Assembly: GCA_934178475.1 (NCBI GenBank)
Contig: CAKPQH010000002.1
Coordinates: 62,001-126,000 of the forward strand
Source: an uncultured Clostridia bacterium
Lineage (GTDB): Bacteria; Bacillota; Clostridia; TANB77; CAG-508
Direction of reading: 5' to 3'
Length of the DNA stretch: 64,000 nt
Shown one piece after another: positions 55,878-64,000 of this stretch. The translations under genes and the position numbers were made by a program. The stretch's first letter is position 1; each line of letters begins with the position of its first letter. The notes under the pieces are model-generated. The model saw nothing but the letters and a program-made list of their open reading frames with translations. It was not told the DNA's origin and did not search any database.

Positions 55878-57176
55878 ATGATAGACAATATTACTGAATA
55901 TTTGGAACAATTTTATACAGGAACGAAAGATAAAAGTTTAAACAGGATGAAAATTATCGTAGAAAAAACAGAACTTAAAAATAAAGATTTGAAAATAATA
56001 CATGTTGCAGGGACTAATGGAAAAGGTAGCTGTACAGAAATGATTTCTAATATATTAGTAAAACAAGGATATAAAGTAGGAAAAATAATGTCTCCACATT
56101 TGATTAGATTTAATGAAAGAATTTCTGTAAATAATATTAATATAAAGGATGAAGAATTATTAAGTATTTTTAATTTAAATGATAAAATTATTAAAGATGT
56201 AGAAAAAGAAACAAATACAAAAGTTTCTTTTCAAGAAATTATTTTAATAACAGCATTAACATATTTTGATATGAAAAAATGTGAGTTTGCAATTGTGGAA
56301 GTTGGATGTGGCGGAAAATATGATTCTACAAATATAGTCAATCCAATTATATCAGTAATAAATACAATTAATTATGATCACACAGATATATTAGGAAATT
56401 CATTAGAAGAGATTACAGAAAATAAAGCAGGGATAATTAAAGAATTTTCAAATACTATTTTTGTAAAGCAGGAAGATACTATAAATAATATAATTATTAA
56501 TACATGTGATAAGAAAAATAACAAATTAAAATTATTAGATTTGAATGATGTATATGATTATTCATATGATGAAAATTATCAGACATTTAGTTATAAAGAG
56601 TATAAAGATATAAAAATAAATTTGAAAGGAAAACAACAAATAAAAAATGCAATAATTTCAATTGAATGTATTAATATACTAAGAGATAAGAAGATTGAAA
56701 TTAATGAAGAAGCAATTAGAGATGGATTAAAAAGTGTAGTTCATAAAGGTAGAATGGAAGTTATACATAATAATCCACTTATAATATTTGATGGAGCTCA
56801 TAATGAAAATGCAATGAGAAATTTTATTGATACATCTAATATGTATTACAAAGATAGAAATAAAATATATATTTTTTCTGCATTAAAAAGAAAAGATTAT
56901 AGCAAATTATTAAAGATTATAACAGAAGATAAAAAAGCAATATTTATTTTTCACAATGGAATTAAACAAAGCTTTAATAAAAAATTAGAATATGTTGATA
57001 GTAATGAATTAGTTAAAATAGCAGATTTAATAGACAAAAATATTAAAGTAAAAAAAATGGACTTTGAAGAAGCGGTTTCTTTTGCTAAAGAACAAAAAGA
57101 TTCTGTTACATTTATTATAGGTAGCCTATATTTATATAAAGATGCGATAGAATATATAAATAAAAATAGAAAATAA
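55878..57176 (+). CDS. folC: Folylpolyglutamate synthase/dihydrofolate synthase
   Basis: FolC adds glutamate to dihydropteroate and to reduced folates, which keeps folates in the cell. The 432-residue Mur-ligase relative has the ATP loop HVAGTNGKGSCTEMI, the magnesium/folate region MSPHLIRFNERI and the ligase core VEVGCGGKYDSTN. The carbamylated-lysine region and the C-terminal domain with IFDGAHNENAMRNFI are also present. Length is normal. Position inside a nucleotide-handling run agrees with one-carbon metabolism. Confidence 0.95.
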   Translation: MIDNITEYLEQFYTGTKDKSLNRMKIIVEKTELKNKDLKIIHVAGTNGKGSCTEMISNILVKQGYKVGKIMSPHLIRFNERISVNNINIKDEELLSIFNLNDKIIKDVEKETNTKVSFQEIILITALTYFDMKKCEFAIVEVGCGGKYDSTNIVNPIISVINTINYDHTDILGNSLEEITENKAGIIKEFSNTIFVKQEDTINNIIINTCDKKNNKLKLLDLNDVYDYSYDENYQTFSYKEYKDIKINLKGKQQIKNAIISIECINILRDKKIEINEEAIRDGLKSVVHKGRMEVIHNNPLIIFDGAHNENAMRNFIDTSNMYYKDRNKIYIFSALKRKDYSKLLKIITEDKKAIFIFHNGIKQSFNKKLEYVDSNELVKIADLIDKNIKVKKMDFEEAVSFAKEQKDSVTFIIGSLYLYKDAIEYINKNRK

Positions 57177-57194
57177 AAAGGAATGGATTAAGAA

Positions 57195-57956
57195 ATGAAG
57201 GATAAAATAAAGAAAATATGGAACTATTTTTCGACTTATGAAAAAATATGGTTTATTAGTATAACAATAATGGCATTTGTTTTTGCATTTATATTTCCAG
57301 AAGAAGATATTGGTGGAATAAAAGGAAATGTAATAATGGCATTATATTTAGCAGATATTTTTAGTAATATTCTATGTGAGCTTTTGATATCAAAACAAAG
57401 TAAATGGAATTTTATAGTATCATTGTTTGTAGAAGTTATAGAGATTGCAATATGCATAGTATGTGCATACCGTTTTGCAACAATGGCAGCAACAATATTT
57501 TTCTGGATACCAATTGACATTATTAGTTTTATTAATTGGAATAAACATTTAGATAAAGATGACGAAAAGACAACAGAAGTAAGAAAATTAAAAGGATGGC
57601 AAGAAGTGACTATTATATTAGGAATAATTTTATGGACAGTTATTATAGGTTATTTTCTAAGTATGATAGATGTTGAAGAAGGAATATTATCAGATAGCCC
57701 ATTACTTGAAAAAATAGTTTGTTATTTAGATGCCTGTTGTAGTGCAGTGGGAATAGCAAATGGACTTTTCATATTATTTAGATATAGAGAACAATGGATT
57801 GCTTGGTATATAAGTACATTTTTAGAAATAGCTATGAATATAATTGCTGGACAATGGATTTTATTAGTACTTAAGTTTGGATATTTAACAAATACAACAT
57901 ATGGATATATAAAATGGACAAAATATATTTCATCTCATGAAAAAATTAAAACTTGA
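57195..57956 (+). CDS. PnuC-like nicotinamide riboside transporter
   Basis: The 253-residue protein has seven or so membrane helices. The PnuC marks are IPIDIISFINWNKH and the C-terminal FRYREQWIAWYISTFLEI and TNTTYGYIKWTKY, which correspond to the riboside-binding tryptophans and the W..N..YG segment of PnuC. Such transporters take up nicotinamide riboside or related vitamins by facilitated diffusion. It is 18 bases after folC. Its stop codon lies inside the -35 box of the next promoter. Thiamine (PnuT) or riboflavin (PnuX) variants are possible. Confidence 0.75.
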   Translation: MKDKIKKIWNYFSTYEKIWFISITIMAFVFAFIFPEEDIGGIKGNVIMALYLADIFSNILCELLISKQSKWNFIVSLFVEVIEIAICIVCAYRFATMAATIFFWIPIDIISFINWNKHLDKDDEKTTEVRKLKGWQEVTIILGIILWTVIIGYFLSMIDVEEGILSDSPLLEKIVCYLDACCSAVGIANGLFILFRYREQWIAWYISTFLEIAMNIIAGQWILLVLKFGYLTNTTYGYIKWTKYISSHEKIKT

Positions 57957-57981
57957 CAAAATTCGACTTACACATTAAAAT
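57953..57981 (+). promoter_or_regulatory. Sigma-A promoter overlapping the upstream stop codon
   Basis: TTGACA (57953-57958) contains the TGA stop of the PnuC-like gene; a 17-base spacer leads to TAAAAT (57976-57981). Confidence 0.75.
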
Positions 57982-58013
57982 GGAATAGAAGATAATTAAA
58001 AGGGAGATGTAAA

Positions 58014-58868
58014 ATGTTTGGACACAGAAAAGATGGGAGAAGAATAAAAAATATGCCTGCTTTCTTTAAGGTAATACCATATATAATGAAAGAAAGAAGC
58101 GATTCACATGTGTATTATACACAAGATATTGAGGTTAAATATATTGATGAATATATAGATAGAGTAAAAAAAGAAAAAGATATAAAATTATCATATATGA
58201 ATATAATATATGCTGCTATTGTTAGACTTTTAGCAGAAAGACCAGGACTTAATAGATTTGTAATAAATGGAAGAACTTTTGCAAGAGATGGGATATATGT
58301 ATCACTTGCAATTAAAAAAGATATGACAGATGGAGGAGAAGAGACTACATTAAAAATAAGGTTTGATGGTAGTGAAAATATATTTGAAATTGCAGAAAAA
58401 TTAAATAAAACAATAAAAGCGAATAAAGAAACAACAGAAGATAATACAACATCAAATTTTGCTAAAATATTATCACATGTACCTAATTTTGTAATTAGAT
58501 TAGTAGTGAATTTTTTAATATGGTCAGATAAACACGGAATAATGCCAAAAGCTGTAATTGATTTAAGTCCATTTCACACAAGCGCATTTTTGACTAATAT
58601 GGGATCATTAGGTATAGATGCTATATATCACCATATATATAATTTTGGAACATGTGGTATTTTTATAGCAATGGGAAAAAGAAAAAAAGGTTGGATATAT
58701 GAAGAAGACGAAATAAAACAAGAGAAATCTATGTCAATTGCAATCGTTGGAGACGAAAGAATATGTGATGGATTTTATTATGCAAGCAGTATGAAGTTAT
58801 TATTAAAATATTTAATGAAACCAGAAGTGCTAGAAGCAAATATTGTTCCTAAACAAGATATTGAATAA
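58014..58868 (+). CDS. Orphan 2-oxoacid dehydrogenase E2-type acyltransferase domain
   Basis: This 284-residue protein resembles the catalytic domain of 2-oxoacid dehydrogenase E2 and chloramphenicol acetyltransferase. The C-terminal IVGDERICDGFYYASSMKLLL matches the DHRxxDG active-site block, with the Asp-Gly kept but the catalytic histidine replaced by Glu. There is no lipoyl or E1/E3-binding domain, and no E1 or E3 gene nearby. It may have a different acyl-transfer chemistry or only a structural/regulatory role. A membrane helix is not obvious despite a hydrophobic middle (FVIRLVVNFLIW). Confidence 0.75.
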   Translation: MFGHRKDGRRIKNMPAFFKVIPYIMKERSDSHVYYTQDIEVKYIDEYIDRVKKEKDIKLSYMNIIYAAIVRLLAERPGLNRFVINGRTFARDGIYVSLAIKKDMTDGGEETTLKIRFDGSENIFEIAEKLNKTIKANKETTEDNTTSNFAKILSHVPNFVIRLVVNFLIWSDKHGIMPKAVIDLSPFHTSAFLTNMGSLGIDAIYHHIYNFGTCGIFIAMGKRKKGWIYEEDEIKQEKSMSIAIVGDERICDGFYYASSMKLLLKYLMKPEVLEANIVPKQDIE

Positions 58869-58876
58869 ACTATATA

Positions 58877-58913
58877 AAAAGATTTGAAGACTTTCTCTTT
58901 AAATCTTTTTTTG
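58877..58913 (+). terminator. Rho-independent terminator
   Basis: AAAAAGATTTGAAG pairs with CTTTAAATCTTTTT (one G-U pair) and ends in a T-run. Confidence 0.85.
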
Positions 58914-58963
58914 TAACATATATCTATAGAATTAAATAAATTATAAAAAGGAGGGAATAATAT

Positions 58964-59923
58964 ATGAATATAAAAGTAGGAAATACTCCAATGATAAGAA
59001 TAAAATACAAATATAATGGAAAAGAAAAATATGTATATTCAAAGCTTGAATCATACAATATAACAGGAAGTATTAAAGATAGAGTGGCATATTATATTAT
59101 AAAAGAAGCTTATAAGGAAAAAAAATTAAAAAAAGGTATGAGTATTGTTGAAGCTACTAGCGGAAATACAGGTATATCATTATCTGCAATGGGAGCTTTT
59201 TTTGGAAATCCTATACATATATTTATGCCAGATTGGGTAAGCGAAGAGCGAGTGAAAATTATGAATATGTATAATGCAAAAGTAACTTTAATATCTAGAG
59301 AGCAAGGGGGATTTAAAAAAGTATTAGAAGATGCATATGAATATGCCATGAAAAACAATGCTTTTTATGCTAAACAATTCGAAAATAAAAACAATATATT
59401 AGCACATTATGAAACAACAGGTAAAGAAATTTTAAAGCAGTTAGGAAATGAAGTTGGAGGCTTTGTTTCAGGAATAGGAACTGGAGGAACTTTAATAGGT
59501 GTTGCTAAAAGATTAAAAGAGACAAATGACAATGTGAAAATATATGCTTTAGAACCAGATAAGATGCCGTTACTATCTCAAAATAAAATATTTGGAGAAC
59601 ACAAAATTGAAGGGATAGGAGATGATTTTATTCCTAAGATAGTAGACAAGAAGGTTATTGATAAAATTATGCTTATAAATGATAATGATGCTATTAATAT
59701 GTCTAAGAAAATAGCAATTAGTTTAGGATTAGGTGTAGGAATATCATCAGGAGCAAATTTAATAGCTAGTATTTTAGCTAATGAAGAAATAAATGGAAAT
59801 ATAGTAACAGTATTTCCAGATGATAATAAAAAATATTTATCAACAGAATTAAGTGAACCTATGAAATATAACAAAGAATACATTTCTAATAAGATTGAAC
59901 TTTTAGAATATGAATTTATATAA
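58964..59923 (+). CDS. Cysteine synthase-family PLP enzyme
   Basis: The 319-residue protein is a fold-type II PLP enzyme. The Schiff-base lysine is in NITGSIKDRVA, the substrate loop is TSGNTGISLS and the phosphate-binding loop is GTGGTLIGVA. It starts with VGNTPMIRI, as O-acetylserine sulfhydrylases and cystathionine beta-synthases do. CysK-like sulphur assimilation is the first guess, but many similar genes have other roles, and no cysE is adjacent. It is monocistronic, with a GGAGGG site. Confidence 0.88.
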   Translation: MNIKVGNTPMIRIKYKYNGKEKYVYSKLESYNITGSIKDRVAYYIIKEAYKEKKLKKGMSIVEATSGNTGISLSAMGAFFGNPIHIFMPDWVSEERVKIMNMYNAKVTLISREQGGFKKVLEDAYEYAMKNNAFYAKQFENKNNILAHYETTGKEILKQLGNEVGGFVSGIGTGGTLIGVAKRLKETNDNVKIYALEPDKMPLLSQNKIFGEHKIEGIGDDFIPKIVDKKVIDKIMLINDNDAINMSKKIAISLGLGVGISSGANLIASILANEEINGNIVTVFPDDNKKYLSTELSEPMKYNKEYISNKIELLEYEFI

Positions 59924-59930
59924 AATACAA

Positions 59931-59958
59931 ATCTCCTAGTATATATGCACTAGGAGAT
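59931..59958 (+). terminator. Hairpin after the PLP enzyme gene
   Basis: ATCTCCTAGT and ACTAGGAGAT pair perfectly around an eight-base loop. Only a weak T-rich tail (TATATTA) follows, so termination may be partial. Confidence 0.6.
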
Positions 59959-60001
59959 TATATTATAAAATGAAAATATAAAAACAAATTACAAACAAGT
60001 G

Positions 60002-60030
60002 TTTACAAACAAAAACAAAAATGATATAAT
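60002..60030 (+). promoter_or_regulatory. Promoter of the Y-family polymerase gene
   Basis: TTTACA (60002-60007), 17-base spacer, TATAAT (60025-60030). No clear LexA box was found around it. Confidence 0.75.
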
Positions 60031-60062
60031 ACAAATAGATGTTTTGTAATGGGGGTATAAAT

Positions 60063-61559
60063 TTGAAAAATGAGTATGATAAAATTTATATAGCTATTGA
60101 TTTGAAAAGCTTTTATGCCTCTGTTGAATGCAAAGAAAGAGGGCTTAATCCAATAACAACAAATCTTGTTGTTGCTGACAGCAGTAGAACAGAAAAAACA
60201 ATTTGCCTTGCAGTAAGTCCATCTTTAAAATCTTATGGTATACCAGGAAGGGCAAGATTATTTGAAGTGATTCAAAAAGTAAAAGAGGTTAATATAGAAA
60301 GGAAGAAAAAAGCACCAAGAAATGAGTTTACTGGTTCATCATATGATGATATAGCATTAAAGAAAAATAGTGATCTTGAGCTAAGTTATATAATAGCACC
60401 ACCAAGAATGAAGTATTATATGAAATATAGTACAGATATTTATAATATATATTTAAAATGGTTTTCACATGAAGATATATATGTATATTCTATAGATGAA
60501 GTATTTATAGATGTAACACATTACTTAAAAACATATAACATGACAGCACGTGAATTAGTTACAAAAGTAATACAAGATGTTTATAAAGAAACAGGAATAA
60601 CAGCTACTGCAGGAATTGGAACTAATTTGTATTTGTGCAAAGTTGCTATGGATATAGTAGCAAAGCATGTTAAACCAAATCAAAATGGAGTAAGAATTGC
60701 AGCTCTTGATGAAATAACATATAGGAAAATTTTGTGGAATCATAAACCAATCACAGATTTTTGGAGAGTGGGAAAAGGATATGCTAAAAAACTAGAAGAT
60801 AAAGGCATTTATACAATGGGAGATATTGCAAGAGTTTCATTGAGAAATGAAGAATTATTATATAGGGTTTTTGGAATAAATGCCGAATTATTAATAGATC
60901 ATGCTTGGGGATGGGAACCTGTCACAATTGAAAGTATAAAAGCATATAAACCATCAACTAATAGTATAAGTTCTGGACAAGTTTTACATTGCCCATATAA
61001 TTATGAAAAAACAAAACTTATAATAAAAGAAATGACAGAACTATTAACTTTAGAATTAGTAGAAAAAAAGATAGTAACAGATCAAATAGTTCTTACTATA
61101 GGATATGATGTAGAAAATTTAATAAATAAAGAAATAAAAGAAAATTACAAAGGAGAAATTACAATAGATAGATATGGTAGAAAGATTCCTAAACATGCAC
61201 ACGGAACAATAAATTTGAATCATAAAACATCATCAACTAAAATAATTATGAAAGCGGTAATTAATTTATATGAGAGAATAATAGATAAAAATTTATTAAC
61301 AAGAAGGATAAATATTACTGCAAATAATGTAATTAGTGAAAATTTAGTAAAAAAGGAATTTGAGCAAATTAATTTATTTACCAATTACCAAGAAGAAGAA
61401 AAGAAAATAAAAAAAGAGCAATCAGAAAAAGAAATTCAAAAGGCCATGATTGATATAAAACGAAAATTTGGAAAAAATGCTATTTTAAAAGGAATGAACT
61501 TTATGGAAGGCGGAACTACAATAGAAAGAAATGGACAAGTTGGTGGTCACAGAGGATAG
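60063..61559 (+). CDS. Y-family DNA polymerase, UmuC/UvrX-like
   Basis: This 498-residue translesion polymerase has IAIDLKSFYASVECKERG with the first metal-binding Asp, then YSIDEVFIDVT with the catalytic Asp-Glu pair. Helix-hairpin-helix and little-finger regions follow (FWRVGKGYAKKLEDKGIYTMGDIA). I choose TTG 60063, six bases after GGGGG; the in-frame ATG at 60039 lies before that site. Its pairing with a YolD-like gene 16 bases downstream is typical of the UvrX/YqjW branch in Firmicutes chromosomes, phages and plasmids. A DinB (pol IV) label is less fitting, as this one is longer. Expression may be damage-induced. Confidence 0.92.
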   Translation: MKNEYDKIYIAIDLKSFYASVECKERGLNPITTNLVVADSSRTEKTICLAVSPSLKSYGIPGRARLFEVIQKVKEVNIERKKKAPRNEFTGSSYDDIALKKNSDLELSYIIAPPRMKYYMKYSTDIYNIYLKWFSHEDIYVYSIDEVFIDVTHYLKTYNMTARELVTKVIQDVYKETGITATAGIGTNLYLCKVAMDIVAKHVKPNQNGVRIAALDEITYRKILWNHKPITDFWRVGKGYAKKLEDKGIYTMGDIARVSLRNEELLYRVFGINAELLIDHAWGWEPVTIESIKAYKPSTNSISSGQVLHCPYNYEKTKLIIKEMTELLTLELVEKKIVTDQIVLTIGYDVENLINKEIKENYKGEITIDRYGRKIPKHAHGTINLNHKTSSTKIIMKAVINLYERIIDKNLLTRRINITANNVISENLVKKEFEQINLFTNYQEEEKKIKKEQSEKEIQKAMIDIKRKFGKNAILKGMNFMEGGTTIERNGQVGGHRG

Positions 61560-61575
61560 AAAGGAGGTTTTATAT

Positions 61576-61977
61576 ATGGCTAACAAATATGGTGATATAA
61601 TCAATTTACCACATCATATATCAAAAAAACATCCTAGAATGAGTTTAGAAGATAGATCAGCTCAGTTTGCATCCTTTGTAGCTTTAACAGGTTATGAAGA
61701 TATTATAGATGAAACAGCAAGAATAACAAATGCTAAAATCGAACTGGATGAAGAATCAAAATTAACATTAAACAGAAAAATACAAGAAATAAAAAAGAAA
61801 ATTAACGAAAAATTAAATATAACAATCACATATTTTATACCAGATTTAAAAAAGACAGGTGGAGAATATGTGGAAATAAATGGAATTGTAAAAAAGATAG
61901 ATGAATATAAAAAAATACTTATACTAGAAGATAAAACAGAGATATTAATATCTAATATTATAGAAATAAAATTATAA
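61576..61977 (+). CDS. YolD-like protein
   Basis: This 133-residue protein has the YolD-like signature HISKKHPRMSLEDRSAQFASFVALTGY near its start. YolD-like proteins are found as partners of Y-family polymerases and are thought to act like UmuD-type accessory factors. The AAGGAGG site at 61561-61567 favours the ATG at 61576 over an earlier in-frame start that would overlap the polymerase gene. The C-terminal half is a small beta domain (YFIPDLKKTGGEYVEINGIVKKID). Confidence 0.9.
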   Translation: MANKYGDIINLPHHISKKHPRMSLEDRSAQFASFVALTGYEDIIDETARITNAKIELDEESKLTLNRKIQEIKKKINEKLNITITYFIPDLKKTGGEYVEINGIVKKIDEYKKILILEDKTEILISNIIEIKL

Positions 61978-62322
61978 TATGAAATAATAAAAAACTGCGT
62001 AATGTAAAAGATATTTAATTAAAAAATGATACAAATAATAAGCATTTGGTTTTAATAGGAACCAAAATGTTAGCCAAAAACATATATGGGTTATTTTTGA
62101 TTAAAATATGAGCATAGAATTAAAATGTAAGTGAAATACAAAAAAATATTTGGAAAATACTACACAAAACGCAAAAAATATGTTACAATGGAAAGTGAAA
62201 TTTAAAATGGGGAATACCACAAATATTAACAAACTAACAGTAAGGTGAAAAAAACGTGGCAAGTTAATAGATAAAGGTTAAAAGCCTTAAAATAAAGAAA
62301 ATCAAAAAAGGAGGAAATGGGA
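61978..62322 (+). other. 345-base intergenic region before yebC
   Basis: No gene is visible. A small inverted repeat, TTTGGTT and AACCAAA (near 62045-62066), could be part of a terminator for yolD. A TACAAT box near 62184 may be the -10 of a yebC promoter, but no good -35 lies at 17 bases. The last 60 bases form a purine-rich leader with an AGGAGG site. Confidence 0.4.
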
Positions 62323-63048
62323 ATGTCAGGACATAGCAAATGGAACAACATCCAAGCAAAAAAAGGAAAGGCAGATGCAGCTAGAGGAAAAATCTTTACA
62401 AAATTAGGAAGAGAATTATTAGTTGCAGTAAAAGCAGGTGGACCAGATCCAGCAGGAAACTCAAAGTTAAAAGATATAATAGCAAAATGTAAGGCAGCTA
62501 ATATGCCAAATGATACAATAAACAATGCTATAAAAAAAGCTTCAGGAGAAGGAAATACAGCAAATTATGAAGAAATAACATATGAAGGATATGGACCAAA
62601 TGGTGTTGCATTAATAGTAGAAGCTAATACAGACAACAAAAACAGAACAGCAGCAGATGTAAGACATGTATTTGATAAAGCAGGAGGAAATTTGGGAACT
62701 ACAGGTTGTGTATCATATATGTTTAATAAAAAAGGAGTAATTGTTATAGAAAAGGCAACATGTTCTTTAGATGAAGAAGAATTAATGATGCTTGTGTTAG
62801 ATGCAGGAGCAGAAGACTTTGAAGTTTGTGATGAGGTATATGAAATTACAACAGAACCAGCTAATTTTTCAGAAGTAAGAGAAAAACTAGAAGAACAAGG
62901 ATTAGAATTTTTAGAGGCTGAAGTTCAAATGGTACCAGAAACTACAGTTAAACTTGATGAGCATGGATCAGAAAGAATGCAAAGACTTTTAGATAGACTT
63001 GAAGAATTAGATGATGTAATGAATGTATATCATAATTGGGAAGAATAA
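62323..63048 (+). CDS. yebC: YebC/PmpR-family regulator
   Basis: The 241-residue protein starts with [18 protein letters not shown], the invariant YebC start, and contains [19 protein letters not shown] and the C-terminal alpha/beta domains. Members act as transcription regulators, and some help ribosomes through difficult sequences such as proline runs. ATG 62323 is eight bases from GGAGG (62310-62314); the ATG at 62317 would be only two bases away. It is monocistronic here. In view of the unusual CGG sites in this window, a ribosome-rescue role is of interest but unproven. Confidence 0.95.
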   Translation: MSGHSKWNNIQAKKGKADAARGKIFTKLGRELLVAVKAGGPDPAGNSKLKDIIAKCKAANMPNDTINNAIKKASGEGNTANYEEITYEGYGPNGVALIVEANTDNKNRTAADVRHVFDKAGGNLGTTGCVSYMFNKKGVIVIEKATCSLDEEELMMLVLDAGAEDFEVCDEVYEITTEPANFSEVREKLEEQGLEFLEAEVQMVPETTVKLDEHGSERMQRLLDRLEELDDVMNVYHNWEE

Positions 63049-63078
63049 AATTAGAATAATATAGTTCTAAAAATAAAA

Positions 63079-63125
63079 AATAAAGCATATAATATATTGA
63101 TTTATATTATATGCTTTATTTTTTT
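63079..63125 (+). terminator. Rho-independent terminator after yebC
   Basis: AATAAAGCATATAATATA pairs with TATATTATATGCTTTATT around a four-base loop and runs into T residues. Confidence 0.9.
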
Positions 63126-63182
63126 ATATAATAAAATCAATTAAAACTTATTTGAAAATATAAAAAAATTTAGAGAGGCGTT

Positions 63183-64000
63183 ATGGAAGAAGTTTTAAAA
63201 TATATGTCATTAAATATCAGAAAATGTATATTTAATTTTATAAAAGAAAATGAAGAAAAAAATATTGAGATAAAAAAATATGTACAAGAAATAAGAATAA
63301 GAAATAACAGAAAAATTACATTAAAAATTGAAAATGATATGCAAATACTAGATTATATAGTAAATACAGAAGACATATTAGAGACTTTTGAAAAAATATG
63401 TGAAAATTCTGTATATTCTTATAAAAAAGAAATATGCGAGGGATTTATTACAATAAAAGGACGGGCATAGAGTTGGAATCACAGGTAGTTGTGTTATTGA
63501 AAATGGACAAGTTATAAATATTAATTATATTTCAAGTCTTAATTTTAGAATAGCAAGAGAAAAAATAGGATGTTCAGATTGCATTATAAAAGATATAGCA
63601 AATAAAAATAATCTTTATAATGCCATGATTGTTGCAAGTCCAGGTGGTGGAAAAACAACATTACTTAGAGATTTACTAAGAAATATAAGTGATACATATA
63701 AAAAAACAATTGGAGTAGTAGATGAGAGAGGAGAAATTGCAGCAACATATAGAGGAATACCTCAAAATGATATAGGAATTTTTACAGATGTAATATCAAA
63801 TGTTTCAAAAGCAAAAGGTATGAATATGTTAATAAGATCTATGTCACCTGACATTATAGCTTGTGATGAGATAGGTAGCAAAGAAGATATTGAAGCTATA
63901 TCAACAGCAATATGTAGTGGAGCAAAAGGAATATTTACGGTGCATGGTAGAAGCATAGAAGAAATAATGTTAAATGATAACTTAAATAATTTGTTAAAGA
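63183..64000 (+). CDS. spoIIIAA: Stage III sporulation protein AA, partial, frame broken at CGG
   Basis: SpoIIIAA is the secretion-type ATPase of the SpoIIIA-SpoIIQ channel that links mother cell and forespore. The zero frame (63183-63470) reaches IKG and stops two codons after a CGG. Skipping the C at 63462 gives KGGHRVGITGS, then VASPGGGKTTLLRDLL (Walker A), VVDERGEIAA, the DIIACDEIGSKED Walker B and TVHGRS, all hallmarks of SpoIIIAA, open to the window end. The protein should continue past 64000, with the other spoIIIA genes expected after it. A spore-former is not expected to lose this gene, so a pseudogene is an unattractive explanation. Confidence 0.9.
63459..63465 (+). other. +1 frameshift site GGA-CGG-G
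   Basis: Zero-frame codons are GGA CGG GCA TAG. Skipping the C at 63462 continues GGG CAT AGA and restores the conserved GGHR of SpoIIIAA. Confidence 0.85.

Noticed and set aside
63183..63470. Stop-codon recoding (TAG read-through) as explanation for the short spoIIIAA frame
   Set aside because: Reading through TAG in the zero frame does not give SpoIIIAA sequence; only a +1 shift at the CGG just before it does.
1..64000. rRNA, tRNA genes, insertion sequences and integrated elements
   Set aside because: I searched by eye for conserved rRNA segments, tRNA arms with CCA or TTC loops and transposase motifs and found none that I could support.

Overview
The window is strongly AT-rich, uses AGA/AGG for almost all arginines, and carries a clostridial endospore gene set (sipL, yunB, spoVG, spoIIIAA). 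It also has a T-box ahead of aspS-gatCAB and several proteins with the short 'KGITLIAL' pseudopilin-type N-terminus common in uncultivated gut Clostridia. The best reading is a chromosomal segment of a spore-forming, probably uncultivated member of the Clostridia. Genus cannot be fixed from this sequence, and no rRNA, tRNA or CRISPR array was seen.

Layout. 1-4.1 kb: tail of a peptide-binding lipoprotein, then plsY-gpsA (phospholipid entry), a zinc-ribbon protein and prmC. 4.2-9.7 kb: two tandem, recently homogenised genes for pseudopilin-anchored RCC1-repeat proteins. 9.8-12.6 kb: a CBS protein and the spore-coat genes sipL and yunB. 12.7-14.8 kb: an orphan phage-type DUF1064 gene and a pseudopilin-anchored leucine-rich-repeat protein. 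15-24 kb: metG, a large unknown coiled-coil protein, an SH3/NlpC-P60 wall hydrolase, comEC and a Nudix hydrolase. 24.2-29.5 kb: T-box-controlled aspS-gatC-gatA-gatB for indirect aminoacylation. 30-43 kb: a 13 kb one-directional surface-glycan operon (galE, seven glycosyltransferase proteins or fusions, a Wzm/Wzt-type ABC exporter, a polytopic membrane protein). It is followed at 43.1-45.3 kb by a secreted triple-ricin-lectin/GH25 lysozyme. 45.5-52.3 kb: a PRPP synthetase-like gene, spoVG, hslO, gtrA, an acyltransferase and a calcium-type P-ATPase. 52.4-53.4 kb: a compositionally foreign block with an adenylate kinase and a convergent unknown gene. 53.6-58 kb: HD, TIM-barrel, Nudix, MazG, folC and pnuC-like genes. 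58-64 kb: an orphan E2-type acyltransferase, a cysteine-synthase-like enzyme, a Y-family polymerase with a YolD partner, yebC and the start of spoIIIAA.

Most striking observation. Four genes have their reading frame broken: both RCC1 genes, the GH25 lysozyme and spoIIIAA. In every one the break falls exactly at an in-frame CGG codon, and skipping only its C (a +1 shift) restores the family sequence with a glycine codon GGA or GGG. Reading every CGG in the window by hand, I found no other in-frame CGG in any recognised gene except two in the foreign-looking adk. This suggests that CGG is unassigned or very slowly read in this organism and acts as a +1 frameshift site. A systematic sequence error is the main competing explanation. 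Other notable elements are a hairpin that masks the sipL ribosome binding site, a hairpin that brings a distant ribosome binding site to the proper distance from a start codon (53.4 kb), a sigma-H-type promoter before spoVG, and exact 550 bp and 342 bp conversion tracts in the RCC1 pair.
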